In this document: in pieces, positions 1 to 6,576 of the stretch
Layout: every line of letters starts with the position of its first letter
Position numbering within the stretch: position 1 is the stretch's first letter
Virus record (IMG/VR): IMGVR_UViG_3300036785_000691
Coordinates: 1-33,104 of that record
DNA: 33,104 nt
DNA from: a virus
Reading direction: 5' to 3' (one strand)
Position numbers and translations under genes: made by a program
The notes under the pieces: model-generated
What the model was told of the DNA's origin: nothing
The model's database searches: none
Seen by the model: the letters and a program-made list of their open reading frames with translations, nothing else

Positions 1-45
1 CGCCTTACGAGTGCCTGGTTCGCCCACGCAAACGAGGTGAAGTAG
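1..45 (+). CDS. 3' end of a gene cut by the left edge
   Basis: Frame 1 is open from the first base and ends at TAG 43-45, giving the last 14 residues RLTSAWFAHANEVK. The purines just before the stop can serve as ribosome binding site for the gene starting at 52. The gene still open at the right edge (32889 onward) ends on a whole codon at 33104 and is read in this same frame if the two ends are joined, so this may be the C-terminus of that protein. Too short to identify alone. Confidence 0.5.
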   Translation, partial: RLTSAWFAHANEVK

Positions 46-51
46 CATGGA

Positions 52-276
52 ATGGCGATAAGGGATTTTCCAGTGCTTATCGATGACCCACAACACCCGG
101 GAAAGCATATCGACACCGAGACCGGGTGCTGGCCGATTTCAGAATGGGGTAACGCCTGTTACCGGGGTTTCGTCAGTTCTGAGCGGTTCGCGACCCAGAA
201 CGATGCCGTGATGCCGAAGAGCAACCGGGCGGCTCTGAGGAAGTGGCGTAAACTTGATGACTCGAGAGGGAAGTGA
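52..276 (+). CDS. Hypothetical protein, 74 aa
   Basis: A small soluble protein of unknown function, starting MAIRDFPVLIDDPQ and ending in a basic stretch (RAALRKWRKLDD). There is no signal peptide or membrane segment. The ATG at 52 is preferred because GAGGTGA lies about 11 nt upstream. An ATG at 47 is followed by a stop after four codons and would code only MEWR. The gene follows the gene end at 45 by 6 nt and opens the small plus-strand group running to 2181. I recognise no family. Confidence 0.6.
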   Translation: MAIRDFPVLIDDPQHPGKHIDTETGCWPISEWGNACYRGFVSSERFATQNDAVMPKSNRAALRKWRKLDDSRGK

Positions 277-283
277 TAGGGCG

Positions 284-372
284 ATGAGCGAACCCCGCTA
301 CTGGACACGACATGCGCCGATATCGATGCATGGCTGAATCTGGCCACCGACATGGGGATGGACCCGCTATGA
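284..372 (+). pseudogene. Possible broken small reading frame
   Basis: Between the genes ending at 276 and starting at 369 two frames look coding in turn. ATG 284 opens MSEPRYW and then runs to a stop at 335-337. The next frame reads LLDTTCADIDAWLNLATDM and stops at 370-372, overlapping the next start in ATGA fashion. A single frameshift would join them into a protein of about 29 residues. This may be a decayed gene, a sequencing error or chance. Confidence 0.25.
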
Positions 373-737
373 GCGAAGAGAAACTGCCCGACGATATCCT
401 CTGGCACCAATCAGGCGTAAATCAGAAGGGAGAGCCTTTCGTTCAGCTCCTGAAGGGGAACGAGATCATCGGCCAGATGAGCGTGGAAGAGGCCCGCGAC
501 CACGCACGCGCAATCACTGAAGCGGCCGAGGCGGCAGAGACTGATGCATTCATTTTCAACTGGGTGTTGAAGAAGGTCGGCGGCGGACCCGTACAGGCAA
601 TGGGCCTGCTTACAGAATTTCGCCAGTACCGTACTGAGGTCACCGGCAAACGGGAAGGGCCGACGAATCCGCGAGACTGGGTGATGCCGAAGCCAAAGCC
701 TGACGGGGGCGACTTTACGAAGAAGAATCCCTTATGA
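369..737 (+). CDS. Hypothetical protein, 122 aa
   Basis: A soluble, mixed-charge protein with an Ala/Glu-rich helical middle (SVEEARDHARAITEAAEAAE, residues 38-57) and a Pro/Lys-rich C-terminus. The start at 369 (MSEEKLPDD) is chosen because the residues before it in the longer frame from 312 read as out-of-frame sequence of the preceding fragment. Its stop overlaps the next start by 4 nt (ATGA), so the two genes are probably translationally coupled. No family recognised. Confidence 0.65.
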   Translation: MSEEKLPDDILWHQSGVNQKGEPFVQLLKGNEIIGQMSVEEARDHARAITEAAEAAETDAFIFNWVLKKVGGGPVQAMGLLTEFRQYRTEVTGKREGPTNPRDWVMPKPKPDGGDFTKKNPL

Positions 738-991
738 GCCAGCCACCGAAACCCCCAGTGATCTATGCGTGGATTGGAGAGGATGAGAACGGCTCGCGCC
801 GCATCGGGATTAAGCAAGGTATCGTACCGGCGGGCTGCATCCCGCTCGCGGCAATGGACTATCATCTCGATCGGCTCGCAAAATTGCTACCCCAGATGGA
901 AGCGCAGGCCGCGCAATTCGGTAAGAAAATCCGGCTGTACAAATTCGTGGCGACTGAGGTTGCCGCTGAAACCAAGGCAGGCGATGAGTAA
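734..991 (+). CDS. Hypothetical protein, 85 aa
   Basis: A small soluble protein starting MSQPPKPPVIYAWIGEDENG. The N-terminal half looks beta-rich (VIYAWIG, RRIGIKQG). The centre is helical (AAMDYHLDRLAKLLPQMEAQ), and the C-terminus is Lys/Ala-rich. It overlaps the gene before by 4 nt and the gene after by 8 nt, as expected of a compact phage operon. Function unknown. Confidence 0.65.
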   Translation: MSQPPKPPVIYAWIGEDENGSRRIGIKQGIVPAGCIPLAAMDYHLDRLAKLLPQMEAQAAQFGKKIRLYKFVATEVAAETKAGDE

Positions 992-1163
992 GCCGGCACC
1001 CACAGACCAAGAACGCCTCATGGAATACGTGCATGCCGCGGAACTCGAGCTGGAGCAGACCCGGCGAGCCCTGAGCGAAGCCCACCAGGCCTACTCCCTC
1101 GCCAAGCGGAAGCTCAAAAAAGCGCAGGCCGCCTACTTCGCATCGCGGGCGTATGAGCATTAA
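984..1163 (+). CDS. Small coiled-coil protein, 59 aa
   Basis: It starts at ATG 984 (MSKPAPTDQERLMEYV), 8 nt inside the preceding gene. From residue 8 to the end it is almost one continuous charged helix with heptad-like spacing (ELELEQTRRALSEAHQ, then KRKLKKAQAAY), so a short coiled coil is likely. The same frame is open further upstream, but that part shadows the preceding gene. It overlaps the next gene by 11 nt. Such proteins can be chaperone-like or structural, and no function can be assigned. Confidence 0.6.
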   Translation: MSKPAPTDQERLMEYVHAAELELEQTRRALSEAHQAYSLAKRKLKKAQAAYFASRAYEH

Positions 1164-1401
1164 CGAGGATCTGATCGTCCTGCTTTGGCGGAAGAAGCTG
1201 ACGGCGCGGGAGCGGGCGGCGCTGAAACTGGCCCTGGCCATTCTGGGGGACGTTCCGAGGCTGACGAGCATGGAAGAATTCGGACTGCTGCCAACCAAGA
1301 TCGAATTGCTGAATGGCAACCTGTTATTGACCTGCTACCGGCCCGAAGGCGACCTGATGAGTGGCAACCATGAGAGGGACATGGGAGGACACGGCCGATG
1401 A
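1153..1401 (+). CDS. Hypothetical protein, 82 aa
   Basis: A small protein starting MSINEDLIVLLWRKKL, with an amphipathic helical first half (ARERAALKLALAILGD) and a hydrophilic Gly-rich tail. It is embedded in the run of overlapping small genes: 11 nt shared upstream and 4 nt downstream (ATGA). There is no transmembrane segment or metal-binding motif. Family unknown. Confidence 0.6.
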   Translation: MSINEDLIVLLWRKKLTARERAALKLALAILGDVPRLTSMEEFGLLPTKIELLNGNLLLTCYRPEGDLMSGNHERDMGGHGR

Positions 1402-1622
1402 TGACGCGAGACGAGCATCTCGAATGGGCGAAGAAAGACGCCCTGCGGTATTGGGAAACCGGCGACTATCTAAACGCGGTCACTACGATGATGTCTGACC
1501 TCGCGAAGCATCCGGAATTGGAACGCCATGCCGGGCTAAAGATTGGCGCCTTGTGGTTTATCGCTCCTGCTATGCATCAGGATCGGGAATTCGTTTACCG
1601 ATTCATCACGGGTTTTCGATGA
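1398..1622 (+). CDS. Conserved phage hypothetical protein, 74 aa
   Basis: It begins MMTRDEHLEWAKKDALRYWE and contains DLAKHPELERHAG near residues 36-48. The pattern MTRxEHLEWxKxxAL, then a residue pair around GDY, then DLxKHPE recalls a small protein found in many phages of diverse hosts, whose function I do not know. That resemblance is recollection, not a search. Its last base pairs overlap the next start (ATGA at 1619-1622). Confidence 0.75.
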   Translation: MMTRDEHLEWAKKDALRYWETGDYLNAVTTMMSDLAKHPELERHAGLKIGALWFIAPAMHQDREFVYRFITGFR

Positions 1623-1762
1623 ATTCCCGCCCCGTCTTCCTCCGACCCCTCGACGACCAGTCGTTCACTCCCTACCGGGAAATGCTCCGCTGGAAGAGAC
1701 GCTTCTGGCTCTCTATTGGATTGTGGGTGGGCCTGGTCTTCTTCCTCGTATCCCGGCACTAA
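1619..1762 (+). CDS. Single-pass small membrane protein, 47 aa
   Basis: Starting at the ATG that overlaps the previous stop, this reads MNSRPVFLRPLDD, then a basic patch (RWKRR, residues 24-28), then one hydrophobic segment (WLSIGLWVGLVFFLVS, about 30-45) and a two-residue tail. The basic patch before the membrane segment predicts N-terminus inside. A membrane protein downstream of tail genes could be part of a lysis cassette, but there is no second segment and no endolysin beside it, so holin is only speculation. Confidence 0.55.
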   Translation: MNSRPVFLRPLDDQSFTPYREMLRWKRRFWLSIGLWVGLVFFLVSRH

Positions 1763-1905
1763 CGTGGATCAGTGGAACCGGGCAGGCCGACAAACCAAGC
1801 CCCCATCCTCAGCTACGGCAACCGAGGCATAGGCGCTCACCCCGCCCGACCAAAGTCTACACCAGCCCGGCGGCCGCGCGCCACGGGTGATATGATTCCC
1901 CTGTC

Positions 1906-2181
1906 ATGGCCGGTCGATACAATACGATTACGCTTGCGGTCAATACCCCGGTGCAGATCACCCCGCCCACCGGGGGCCATTTCAACTATTATTTTCAGAA
2001 CGGCGCCGGCCACCTCTACATCAGCAACGCAAACACAGTGGGCGCGAATGCGACAAGCTTCACGGTGGGACCGAACCTGACGTCGCCCCCCATGATGGTC
2101 AGTTCCAATAAGCTCTGGATCGCGAGCGACACCGCTGGCCCCGTGTCGCTGCTTTGCGTGTCGGTCAGTCCTTGGGGTTGA
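1906..2181 (+). CDS. Small beta-rich protein, possible virion component, 91 aa
   Basis: Starting MAGRYNTITLAVNTPVQ, it is rich in Gly, Asn, Ser, Thr and aromatic residues with alternating hydrophobics (GHFNYYFQNG, GHLYISNAN, NKLWIAS) and has very few charges. This composition is typical of small beta-sandwich phage structural proteins such as decoration or tail-tip subunits (inference from composition only). It lies 143 nt after the preceding gene and ends one base before the convergent minus-strand gene at 2183. Confidence 0.65.
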   Translation: MAGRYNTITLAVNTPVQITPPTGGHFNYYFQNGAGHLYISNANTVGANATSFTVGPNLTSPPMMVSSNKLWIASDTAGPVSLLCVSVSPWG

Positions 2182-2182
2182 T

Positions 2183-2422
2183 TCACACCCACATAAATTC
2201 GACCTTCACCCAGTTGATGACGGCCGGGTTCGTGATCGACTTCGCATAATCGTAGGCCTCTCTCAGATATGCGGCGAATGTGGTCTCCTGGCCCTCTGGC
2301 CTGAACCTGTCGGCCTCGTAGTCATCAACGGTATAGACCCACCGCTTTGAGTATTCCGGCATCAGGGACGCCGGCAATACGCCCGCCGAAACGTTGATGA
2401 ATGCCTTTGCGGCTTGGATCAT
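2183..2422 (-). CDS. Hypothetical protein, 79 aa
   Basis: This is the last gene of the minus-strand operon, reading MIQAAKAFINVSAGVLPASL and ending VKVEFMWV. The middle is acidic and aromatic (YTVDDYEADRFRPEGQ, residues 30-45), followed by a helix (FAAYLREAYDYAKS). It is convergent with the gene ending at 2181, with one base between them and no clear terminator hairpin. Function not recognised. Confidence 0.6.
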   Translation of the reverse strand: MIQAAKAFINVSAGVLPASLMPEYSKRWVYTVDDYEADRFRPEGQETTFAAYLREAYDYAKSITNPAVINWVKVEFMWV

Positions 2423-2423
2423 G

Positions 2424-2606
2424 CTACTCCTTCAACAGCAGACGCGCGCTCCCAAATACTTCCGTGCATAAGGGATTAATCGCCTTGTGATCGGCAACGG
2501 CCAGGTCCCGGGTGAGATACTCGCGTTCCTGTTTCTCCACCTGGCCGGTGCACTCGCACATGGTGCAGACCCAGGTTATCAGCGGGACGTAGACCGGATC
2601 CGTCAT
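2424..2606 (-). CDS. Small protein with a CxxC..C motif, 60 aa
   Basis: The start at 2606 gives MTDPVYVPLITWVCTMCECT and overlaps the preceding gene's stop by 4 nt. A longer frame exists, but its extra residues shadow the upstream gene. Cys14, Cys17 and Cys19 plus a later Cys/His could bind a metal, though only one clear pair is present. The remainder is charged (QVEKQEREYLTRDLAVADHK). It is one of several Cys-rich small proteins in this operon. Confidence 0.55.
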   Translation of the reverse strand: MTDPVYVPLITWVCTMCECTGQVEKQEREYLTRDLAVADHKAINPLCTEVFGSARLLLKE

Positions 2607-2764
2607 GACGCGACCTTGGTCTCCGCGCGTTCCTCGTAGGCGAACGGTATGCACCGCTCACAGGCCCAGAAGACTACCTGGACCGCGGGCTCGCCCTGCT
2701 TCTCGGCGAGTACCTTCCAGGGAGCCGGCGAGCCACCGCAGATCCAGCACTTATCAATTGGCAC
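2603..2764 (-). CDS. Small zinc-ribbon-like protein, 53 aa
   Basis: GTG 2764 gives PIDKCWICGGSPAPW after the initiator, then FWACERC around residues 35-41. The two CxxC pairs (CWIC and CERC) make a four-cysteine zinc-ribbon site. The start is chosen because the frame upstream of it shadows the previous gene, which overlaps this one by 11 nt. It may be a nucleic-acid or protein interaction module, and no specific function can be given. Confidence 0.55.
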   Translation of the reverse strand: MPIDKCWICGGSPAPWKVLAEKQGEPAVQVVFWACERCIPFAYEERAETKVAS

Positions 2765-3029
2765 GGTGGATGGACCTCTTCTTCTGGCGGATCCCTTCGA
2801 GGGCCTGCTCCACCAGAATCTCGATTTCAGGCCACGCCGGCGAGTGCCGCACGTCGATCTTCTCGCGATCGGAGAGTTCCCGCCATTGCTCATCGTACAC
2901 AGAGACCGCGGCGCAGTCGTAGCAGACCGCGTGATCGCCTGGCCGCGGAGGCCGCGCGAAGCGATCCGATATGGTGAGGGGCTGCTCTGACCCGCAAACC
3001 GGGCACCGCTGCTTGCCGTCGCTATTCAA
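2754..3029 (-). CDS. Zinc-ribbon-like protein, 91 aa
   Basis: Starting at TTG 3029, which overlaps the stop of the HNH gene in TTGA fashion, the protein has CPVCG near residues 9-13 and CYDC near 36-39, a four-cysteine site. A helical C-terminus follows (PEIEILVEQALEGIRQKKRS). A longer frame from 3104 is open but shadows the HNH gene. The use of TTG is inferred from the overlap geometry. Function unknown. Confidence 0.55.
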   Translation of the reverse strand: MNSDGKQRCPVCGSEQPLTISDRFARPPRPGDHAVCYDCAAVSVYDEQWRELSDREKIDVRHSPAWPEIEILVEQALEGIRQKKRSIHRAN

Positions 3030-3337
3030 CGCATCTCCCCAGCCAGGAGCGGCCGCCGCGCGTCCTTGCGCCTGGCGCGCGTCTCCCGACACCGTTGGGC
3101 CCAAAGTTTAAAATCATTCACTCTATGGCAGGTGCGACAAAGAGCCGCAAGGTTACTGTAGGCCTCCCCCAGATGGCTCGGGTCACCATCGAGGTGCGCG
3201 ACCTCCAGAGGCTTCCAGGGACGCCGGCAACGCTGGCAGCACCCGCCGGCCCGGGTGATCACCGCGGGCCTCACCACGGTCCTCCAGGCGTGCCCGTAGT
3301 ACAGACGCTTGATCTCAGGGGCGATCGGCATAGTCAT
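3026..3337 (-). CDS. HNH endonuclease-type protein, 103 aa
   Basis: It carries a compact HNH signature: CCQRC (33-37), then LEVAHLDGD (44-52, catalytic-type His48), then NLAALCRTCHRVND (62-75). The paired cysteines form the structural zinc knuckles and the AH/N/CH residues the active site of HNH nucleases. Phage HNH proteins nick or cut DNA, often helping terminase during packaging, or behave as selfish nucleases. This one sits in the minus-strand operon, far from the terminase genes. The N-terminus overlaps the upstream gene by 23 nt. A start at Met3 is also possible. Confidence 0.85.
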   Translation of the reverse strand: MTMPIAPEIKRLYYGHAWRTVVRPAVITRAGGCCQRCRRPWKPLEVAHLDGDPSHLGEAYSNLAALCRTCHRVNDFKLWAQRCRETRARRKDARRPLLAGEMR

Positions 3338-3743
3338 CCGACACGTAGGGAAATTTGTTGTAGCGTGCCGCGAATCTGAGATTCCAGCGCGTCATCCACC
3401 GCTCGAGGCCTTCTCGAATCCAGCCGGCGAGTTCCCGCGGCCGGCGCCACATGGTGTGCACGTACCGGATGGCCTCGCCATGCATGGCCTCGGCCTGGTC
3501 CCACGTCGCGCACCGCTCCTGGTAGTCCACCGAAGCGCCCAGGAAAAAGATCATTGTCTCGAAAAGAAGCGGCGGGCCGTCGCCCCAGTTGTGGTTAAGC
3601 CCGAGAAAGACGGTGGAGACGAGGAAAGGCCCTCGCCACCACAATCCTACTCTGCGATCCGCTCCCTTCTCAAAGGCCGCCGCCCACTCGAGAAGTTCGC
3701 ACGGGACGGGCGTCTGTCCGATCAGGATGTAGTGCTCGCTCAT
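3315..3743 (-). CDS. Conserved phage protein of unknown function, 142 aa
   Basis: It reads MSEHYILIGQTPVPCELLEW and contains VSTVFLGLNHNWGDGPPLLF (residues 43-62) followed by ETMIF and later YQERCATWDQAEAMH. The block VSTVFLGLxHxW/F...GPPLLFETM is, from memory, a hallmark of a widespread phage and prophage protein (about 120-150 aa) with no known role. Length and motif order fit. It overlaps the upstream gene by 74 nt and the HNH gene by 23 nt. Confidence 0.8.
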   Translation of the reverse strand: MSEHYILIGQTPVPCELLEWAAAFEKGADRRVGLWWRGPFLVSTVFLGLNHNWGDGPPLLFETMIFFLGASVDYQERCATWDQAEAMHGEAIRYVHTMWRRPRELAGWIREGLERWMTRWNLRFAARYNKFPYVSDDYADRP

Positions 3744-3906
3744 GATTTTTCAATGCATCGATCTGCAGGTCCGTAGCTTCGTAACCTTCCATTATTGGTT
3801 GAAGATGACTCGCCAACTCCACTTCTTTCGATGTTAGTTGCCGCTGGAGGGAGATCTCCGACAACTGGGCGGAGACGCGAGCGATCGAGTACTGATAGAC
3901 GTTCAT
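3670..3906 (-). CDS. Hypothetical protein, 78 aa
   Basis: From ATG 3906 (MNVYQYSIARVSAQLSEIS) the first 50 or so residues look like one long amphipathic helix or coiled coil. The C-terminal 25 residues are Arg/Pro/Gly-rich and lie inside the start of the next gene, a 74-nt overlap. The start overlaps the stop of the replication-like gene by 4 nt. The first part is more convincing than the tail, which may reflect a lost stop codon. Confidence 0.5.
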   Translation of the reverse strand: MNVYQYSIARVSAQLSEISLQRQLTSKEVELASHLQPIMEGYEATDLQIDALKNHERALHPDRTDARPVRTSRVGGGL

Positions 3907-5078
3907 CGTGCGACCCCCTGAACCACCTCCGCGCACTGGAAGCAGGCACCATCAACAGATCCCCGCTCAAGTGATCCACCGCACTTCCAGCACACGGGCC
4001 CCGCGACGGTCGGCTCCGCGGGTTTGGTCTGCAGGAACTCCTCCACCAGTTTCGGTAACGCGCCGCAGTGTTTCACGCGCTCGAGCTTCTGGGGTGTTAT
4101 CCATCTCAGAAATTCTTCGGCTCGTCTTCCCAGTGTTCTCAGGGCAGTTTCTGACTGCTTCCAGGTGGGGACGCCATTCTTGCCGGCAGCCTGCCACACG
4201 GCGACGTGCTGATTGTGGAAATCGGCCGCAGGGGGGCCTGAATTCGTCGTCGTCTGGCCCTCTAGGGTATGAGCGGAAGCCACGGAAGACGACGACGAAG
4301 TCGGCGTCTCTTCTCTATTCTTAAATACACTAATGATGCGCGAGCCGTTGGAGCTATGTACAAAGCCGTTTTCTGGCTGTGTACGCTCTTGAGTTTGTAC
4401 ATTCCCGACGAACTGCTGAAGATCGTCAGGAAGGACGAGTTGCAACTGCACGCACTGCGATCCGCGCTCGTGAAGATCCGGACGATGTTTCTTGTCGAGG
4501 CGTTTTATTGGGAGCCCAAATTTCAGACATGCGTTATCCTTGACCTGAGCGAACTTGATTCGGACAGTGGTGACGGCATCGGCGATGGCCTTACTCTCAC
4601 AAGCCGTGATTGAATCGAAAGTGGAGAGCGCTTTCGCTTTATTTTCGCCTTTTAGCGAGTTAATGCTTTCAATAAGATAGGCCGGAAGGGGGCTGTGTAC
4701 ACAGCCCCCTTCACCTTTTGTTCGCCTAGCTCGAGCGGGGGCCTTTACCTCCCCGCAAAGATAGATCCTTCCCCTCTCATCGAACGAAATTAGCCCTTTG
4801 GCGGCCACCCGCTCCCCGACCGCCGCGGCATTCCTCTTGTGCCCGTAAAAACACGCCCGGGCAATCTGTCCCTGGCTGACCGGACTCCCGTCCGGATTGA
4901 CGGCGAATGCGCTCCGATTCGGGTAGCCGATCGTGTGCTGGCGGATATAAGCGAGGTAGCGTTGCTCGTCGTCGTCGCTCGTCAAAAAGAAGAGGTACTG
5001 GTCAGGGGGTATAGGATCGTAACGCTTCGCGCCCATCGCTTTCATGAGTTCAAGATTCGGATCGATTGGCGGTACCAT
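3903..5078 (-). CDS. Putative phage replication initiator / DNA-binding protein, 391 aa
   Basis: The N-terminal third has the layout of a winged helix (SPVSQGQIARACFYGHKRNA, residues 65-84, then AAKGLISFDERGRIYLCGEV, residues 92-111), resembling the DNA-binding part of phage and plasmid replication initiators. The centre is Ser/Thr-rich and low complexity (about 235-290). The C-terminus has a four-cysteine zinc ribbon (CWKC and CFQC, about 362-382). The start has AAAGGTGG 8 nt upstream. As the largest gene of the minus-strand operon it may recruit host replication proteins. No helicase or polymerase motif is present. A transcription regulator is the alternative. Confidence 0.55.
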   Translation of the reverse strand: MVPPIDPNLELMKAMGAKRYDPIPPDQYLFFLTSDDDEQRYLAYIRQHTIGYPNRSAFAVNPDGSPVSQGQIARACFYGHKRNAAAVGERVAAKGLISFDERGRIYLCGEVKAPARARRTKGEGGCVHSPLPAYLIESINSLKGENKAKALSTFDSITACESKAIADAVTTVRIKFAQVKDNACLKFGLPIKRLDKKHRPDLHERGSQCVQLQLVLPDDLQQFVGNVQTQERTQPENGFVHSSNGSRIISVFKNREETPTSSSSSVASAHTLEGQTTTNSGPPAADFHNQHVAVWQAAGKNGVPTWKQSETALRTLGRRAEEFLRWITPQKLERVKHCGALPKLVEEFLQTKPAEPTVAGPVCWKCGGSLERGSVDGACFQCAEVVQGVAR

Positions 5079-5388
5079 TACTCAGCCACCTTTCCCGGCG
5101 CAGTTTGCCTGATACAATCGCCCCTAGTGTCGCGACCCGGTGAAGGGGCTGTAGGAAACGAGGTTGCGCTTTTGCTGGCTGGCTCGGGCCCCGACACTGC
5201 TGTAGCCAGCCTGGGAAGGCTACCAGCCTTCGAAAAGACAACGTTGGTGTTTCGCGTCCTTCCCAGCGGCCTCGAATATATTAGAGCTCTCATCATGAAA
5301 TCCTTCCGGCGCGTTCAAAGCGCGCTCTGTTGCCTAAAAATCACATTTTTTGGGATTGCGCTGAGGAAGGACTACAAGGCAGAATAGA
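5079..5388. other. Non-coding stretch upstream of the replication-like gene
   Basis: No convincing gene lies here. It holds two small inverted repeats: 6 bp at 5120-5125/5144-5149 (GCCCCT and AGGGGC) and 7 bp at 5174-5180/5204-5210 (GCTGGCT and AGCCAGC). On the minus strand this is the leader of the gene starting at 5078, so promoter or operator function is possible. Neither repeat is followed by a T-run. Confidence 0.3.
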
Positions 5389-5607
5389 TCAGCGGTTGTA
5401 GATCACCTTGACCTCAGCAGAAGTGGGATTCTCACCTTTCGCCGCTGTGTTTGTCCTGCCAAGAAGAAGCACAGCAGTTGAGGTGTTGGATCTAAGGGGA
5501 TCTGCAAGGCGCGGCGTAGTATTCGTTATCGGGGTGCCGTCCCGGTAGCACGGGACAAAGCTTCCGATAACGAATAGGATGTGAACTTCCCCCCAAAAGA
5601 CCAGCAA
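5389..5607 (-). CDS. Possible small hydrophobic-start protein, 72 aa
   Basis: An open frame from TTG 5607, 8 nt after the stop of the upstream gene. The N-terminus is hydrophobic (LVFWGEVHILFVIGSFVPC, residues 2-20) and could be a membrane segment or signal peptide. The rest is polar (PITNTTPRLADPLRSNTSTA). There is no good ribosome binding site before the TTG, so the gene is uncertain. It fits the operon direction and spacing. Confidence 0.35.
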   Translation of the reverse strand: MLVFWGEVHILFVIGSFVPCYRDGTPITNTTPRLADPLRSNTSTAVLLLGRTNTAAKGENPTSAEVKVIYNR

Positions 5608-5615
5608 AAAGCCGA

Positions 5616-6026
5616 TTATTTGGCCACTTTGGTACCTTGTCGGGTCTCGCGCCCGACCGGTTTGCGCTCGATGTTATGACAACTCGGGCAAGGCGGCCAG
5701 TAGCCCGCGGATTGCACTCCTGCGCTTGGCTCAGGGTAGGGAGCTCGGCCGATGCGGAATACGTCAGGCGACCGGTACGTGTACCAGGCGTCTCTCCAGC
5801 CTCCGCGGTGAGGCCGCAGGATCGTGCCGGCAATTCCTCCATCGTCGCGAACTTTCGCAACCGAGAGGAATGACGTTTCCCATTGCGGGTCGGCGCCGGG
5901 CCGGAGCTGGACCAGGTTGCCAGGGCCGATGGCTTCGGTGAGAGGGGGGTTGAGAGCCGCGCTGATGGCGAGCCGTGCGCGGCGAAGAAGGGACTCGAGC
6001 ATCTGGATTTCTTCCACGGTGAGCAT
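5616..6026 (-). CDS. Hypothetical protein with a C-terminal CPSCH motif, 136 aa
   Basis: Starting MLTVEEIQMLESLLRRARLA, it has a helical first 30 residues, then a beta-rich middle (GPGNLVQLRPGADPQWETSF, residues 34-53) and a C-terminal CPSCH near residue 114. Directly upstream, another frame reads MALPIDPNLPGDTIAG from 6073, and one extra G in a GGG run would fuse it in frame. That peptide shares PIDPNL with the N-terminus of the protein at 3903-5078. The annotated start is the ATG at 6026; the longer form is possible. Function unknown. Confidence 0.6.
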   Translation of the reverse strand: MLTVEEIQMLESLLRRARLAISAALNPPLTEAIGPGNLVQLRPGADPQWETSFLSVAKVRDDGGIAGTILRPHRGGWRDAWYTYRSPDVFRIGRAPYPEPSAGVQSAGYWPPCPSCHNIERKPVGRETRQGTKVAK

Positions 6027-6301
6027 CCCGCTATCGTGTCACCCGGCAAATTCGGATCAATCGGCAACGCCATAAATCCCTCTCTCGGACATCGATGTCA
6101 CGGTACTTAAATTAACCAAACACTGAATGAGGGTTGCGTTCGAGGTGGGAATTACCGCAGAATTGACCTTGTAGCAAGTCCCGGTCTCGGTTGACGCAGA
6201 CTTCTATGTGCCGGACGTGTTCGTTGATCTTCCTTCCACGGTGCGAGCAACGGACAGGGCTTCGGCGTCAGGATCTAACTTAGGGCGGTTCACAGGCTAC
6301 G

Positions 6302-6330
6302 AGGCTCCCTGGTAATGCGGGGGGCCTTTT
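6302..6330 (+). terminator. Possible intrinsic terminator (plus strand)
   Basis: AGGCTCCC (6302-6309) pairs with GGGGGCCT (6320-6327), 8 bp including one G-T pair, and the sequence continues as TTTT and a pyrimidine-rich stretch. This looks like a rho-independent terminator for plus-strand transcription, yet no plus-strand gene precedes it. It would fit a short untranslated transcript or read-through. Confidence 0.35.
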
Positions 6331-6401
6331 CTGTTCTTCCTTGCATGCCGCTCCGAGTTGTCGATCGTCTGGAATTGTTCTACACCCTTTCACAAGGTGC
6401 T

Positions 6402-6456
6402 GAGATCCCGGCGTAGTGAAAATGCCGCTTTTGGGGGCGGCTACGCCGGGAATCTC
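6402..6456. repeat. Long imperfect hairpin
   Basis: GAGATCCCGGCGTAG at 6402-6416 is matched by its reverse complement at 6441-6456, with one extra base on the right arm (15 paired bases, one bulge). A further GCCGC/GCGGC pairing lies in the loop. There is no T-run on either strand after the arms, so it is not a standard terminator. It could be an operator, an origin element or a structured RNA. Confidence 0.6.
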
Positions 6457-6546
6457 AATCCTTAAAACAACTCCCCAAGCTGGCCGGCCCGGGAAGCCAA
6501 GGACACGATACCACAATGCAAAACACTCGCCAAGTGATTCTTTTTC

Positions 6547-6576
6547 TGTATAATTACTATGACCTGCGTTAGTTAA
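6547..6576 (-). promoter_or_regulatory. Candidate minus-strand promoter
   Basis: Read on the minus strand, TTAACT (6571-6576) and TATACA (6547-6552) are separated by 18 bases, a reasonable sigma70-type layout with a weak -35. It would start transcripts near 6540 running leftward through the hairpin region into the operon ending at 2183. On the plus strand the same DNA shows TATAAT at 6549-6554 but without a -35. Confidence 0.3.

Larger units (their letters stand above)
6074..6568. other. Long intergenic region with hairpins
   Basis: No convincing protein gene. An open minus-strand frame at 6280-6648 crosses the inverted repeats and has no family signature. The stretch contains the hairpin at 6402-6456, a terminator-like hairpin at 6302-6330 and a possible minus-strand promoter at 6547-6576, each listed separately. 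It separates the two-HTH gene from the minus-strand operon and is the best place for early control elements or an origin. Confidence 0.45.

Noticed and set aside
1543-1890. Overlapping plus-strand frame after the conserved 74-aa gene
   Set aside because: Pro/Arg-rich shadow of the membrane-protein frame and of the short intergenic gap. The frame beginning at 1619 has the ATGA overlap and a clean membrane segment.
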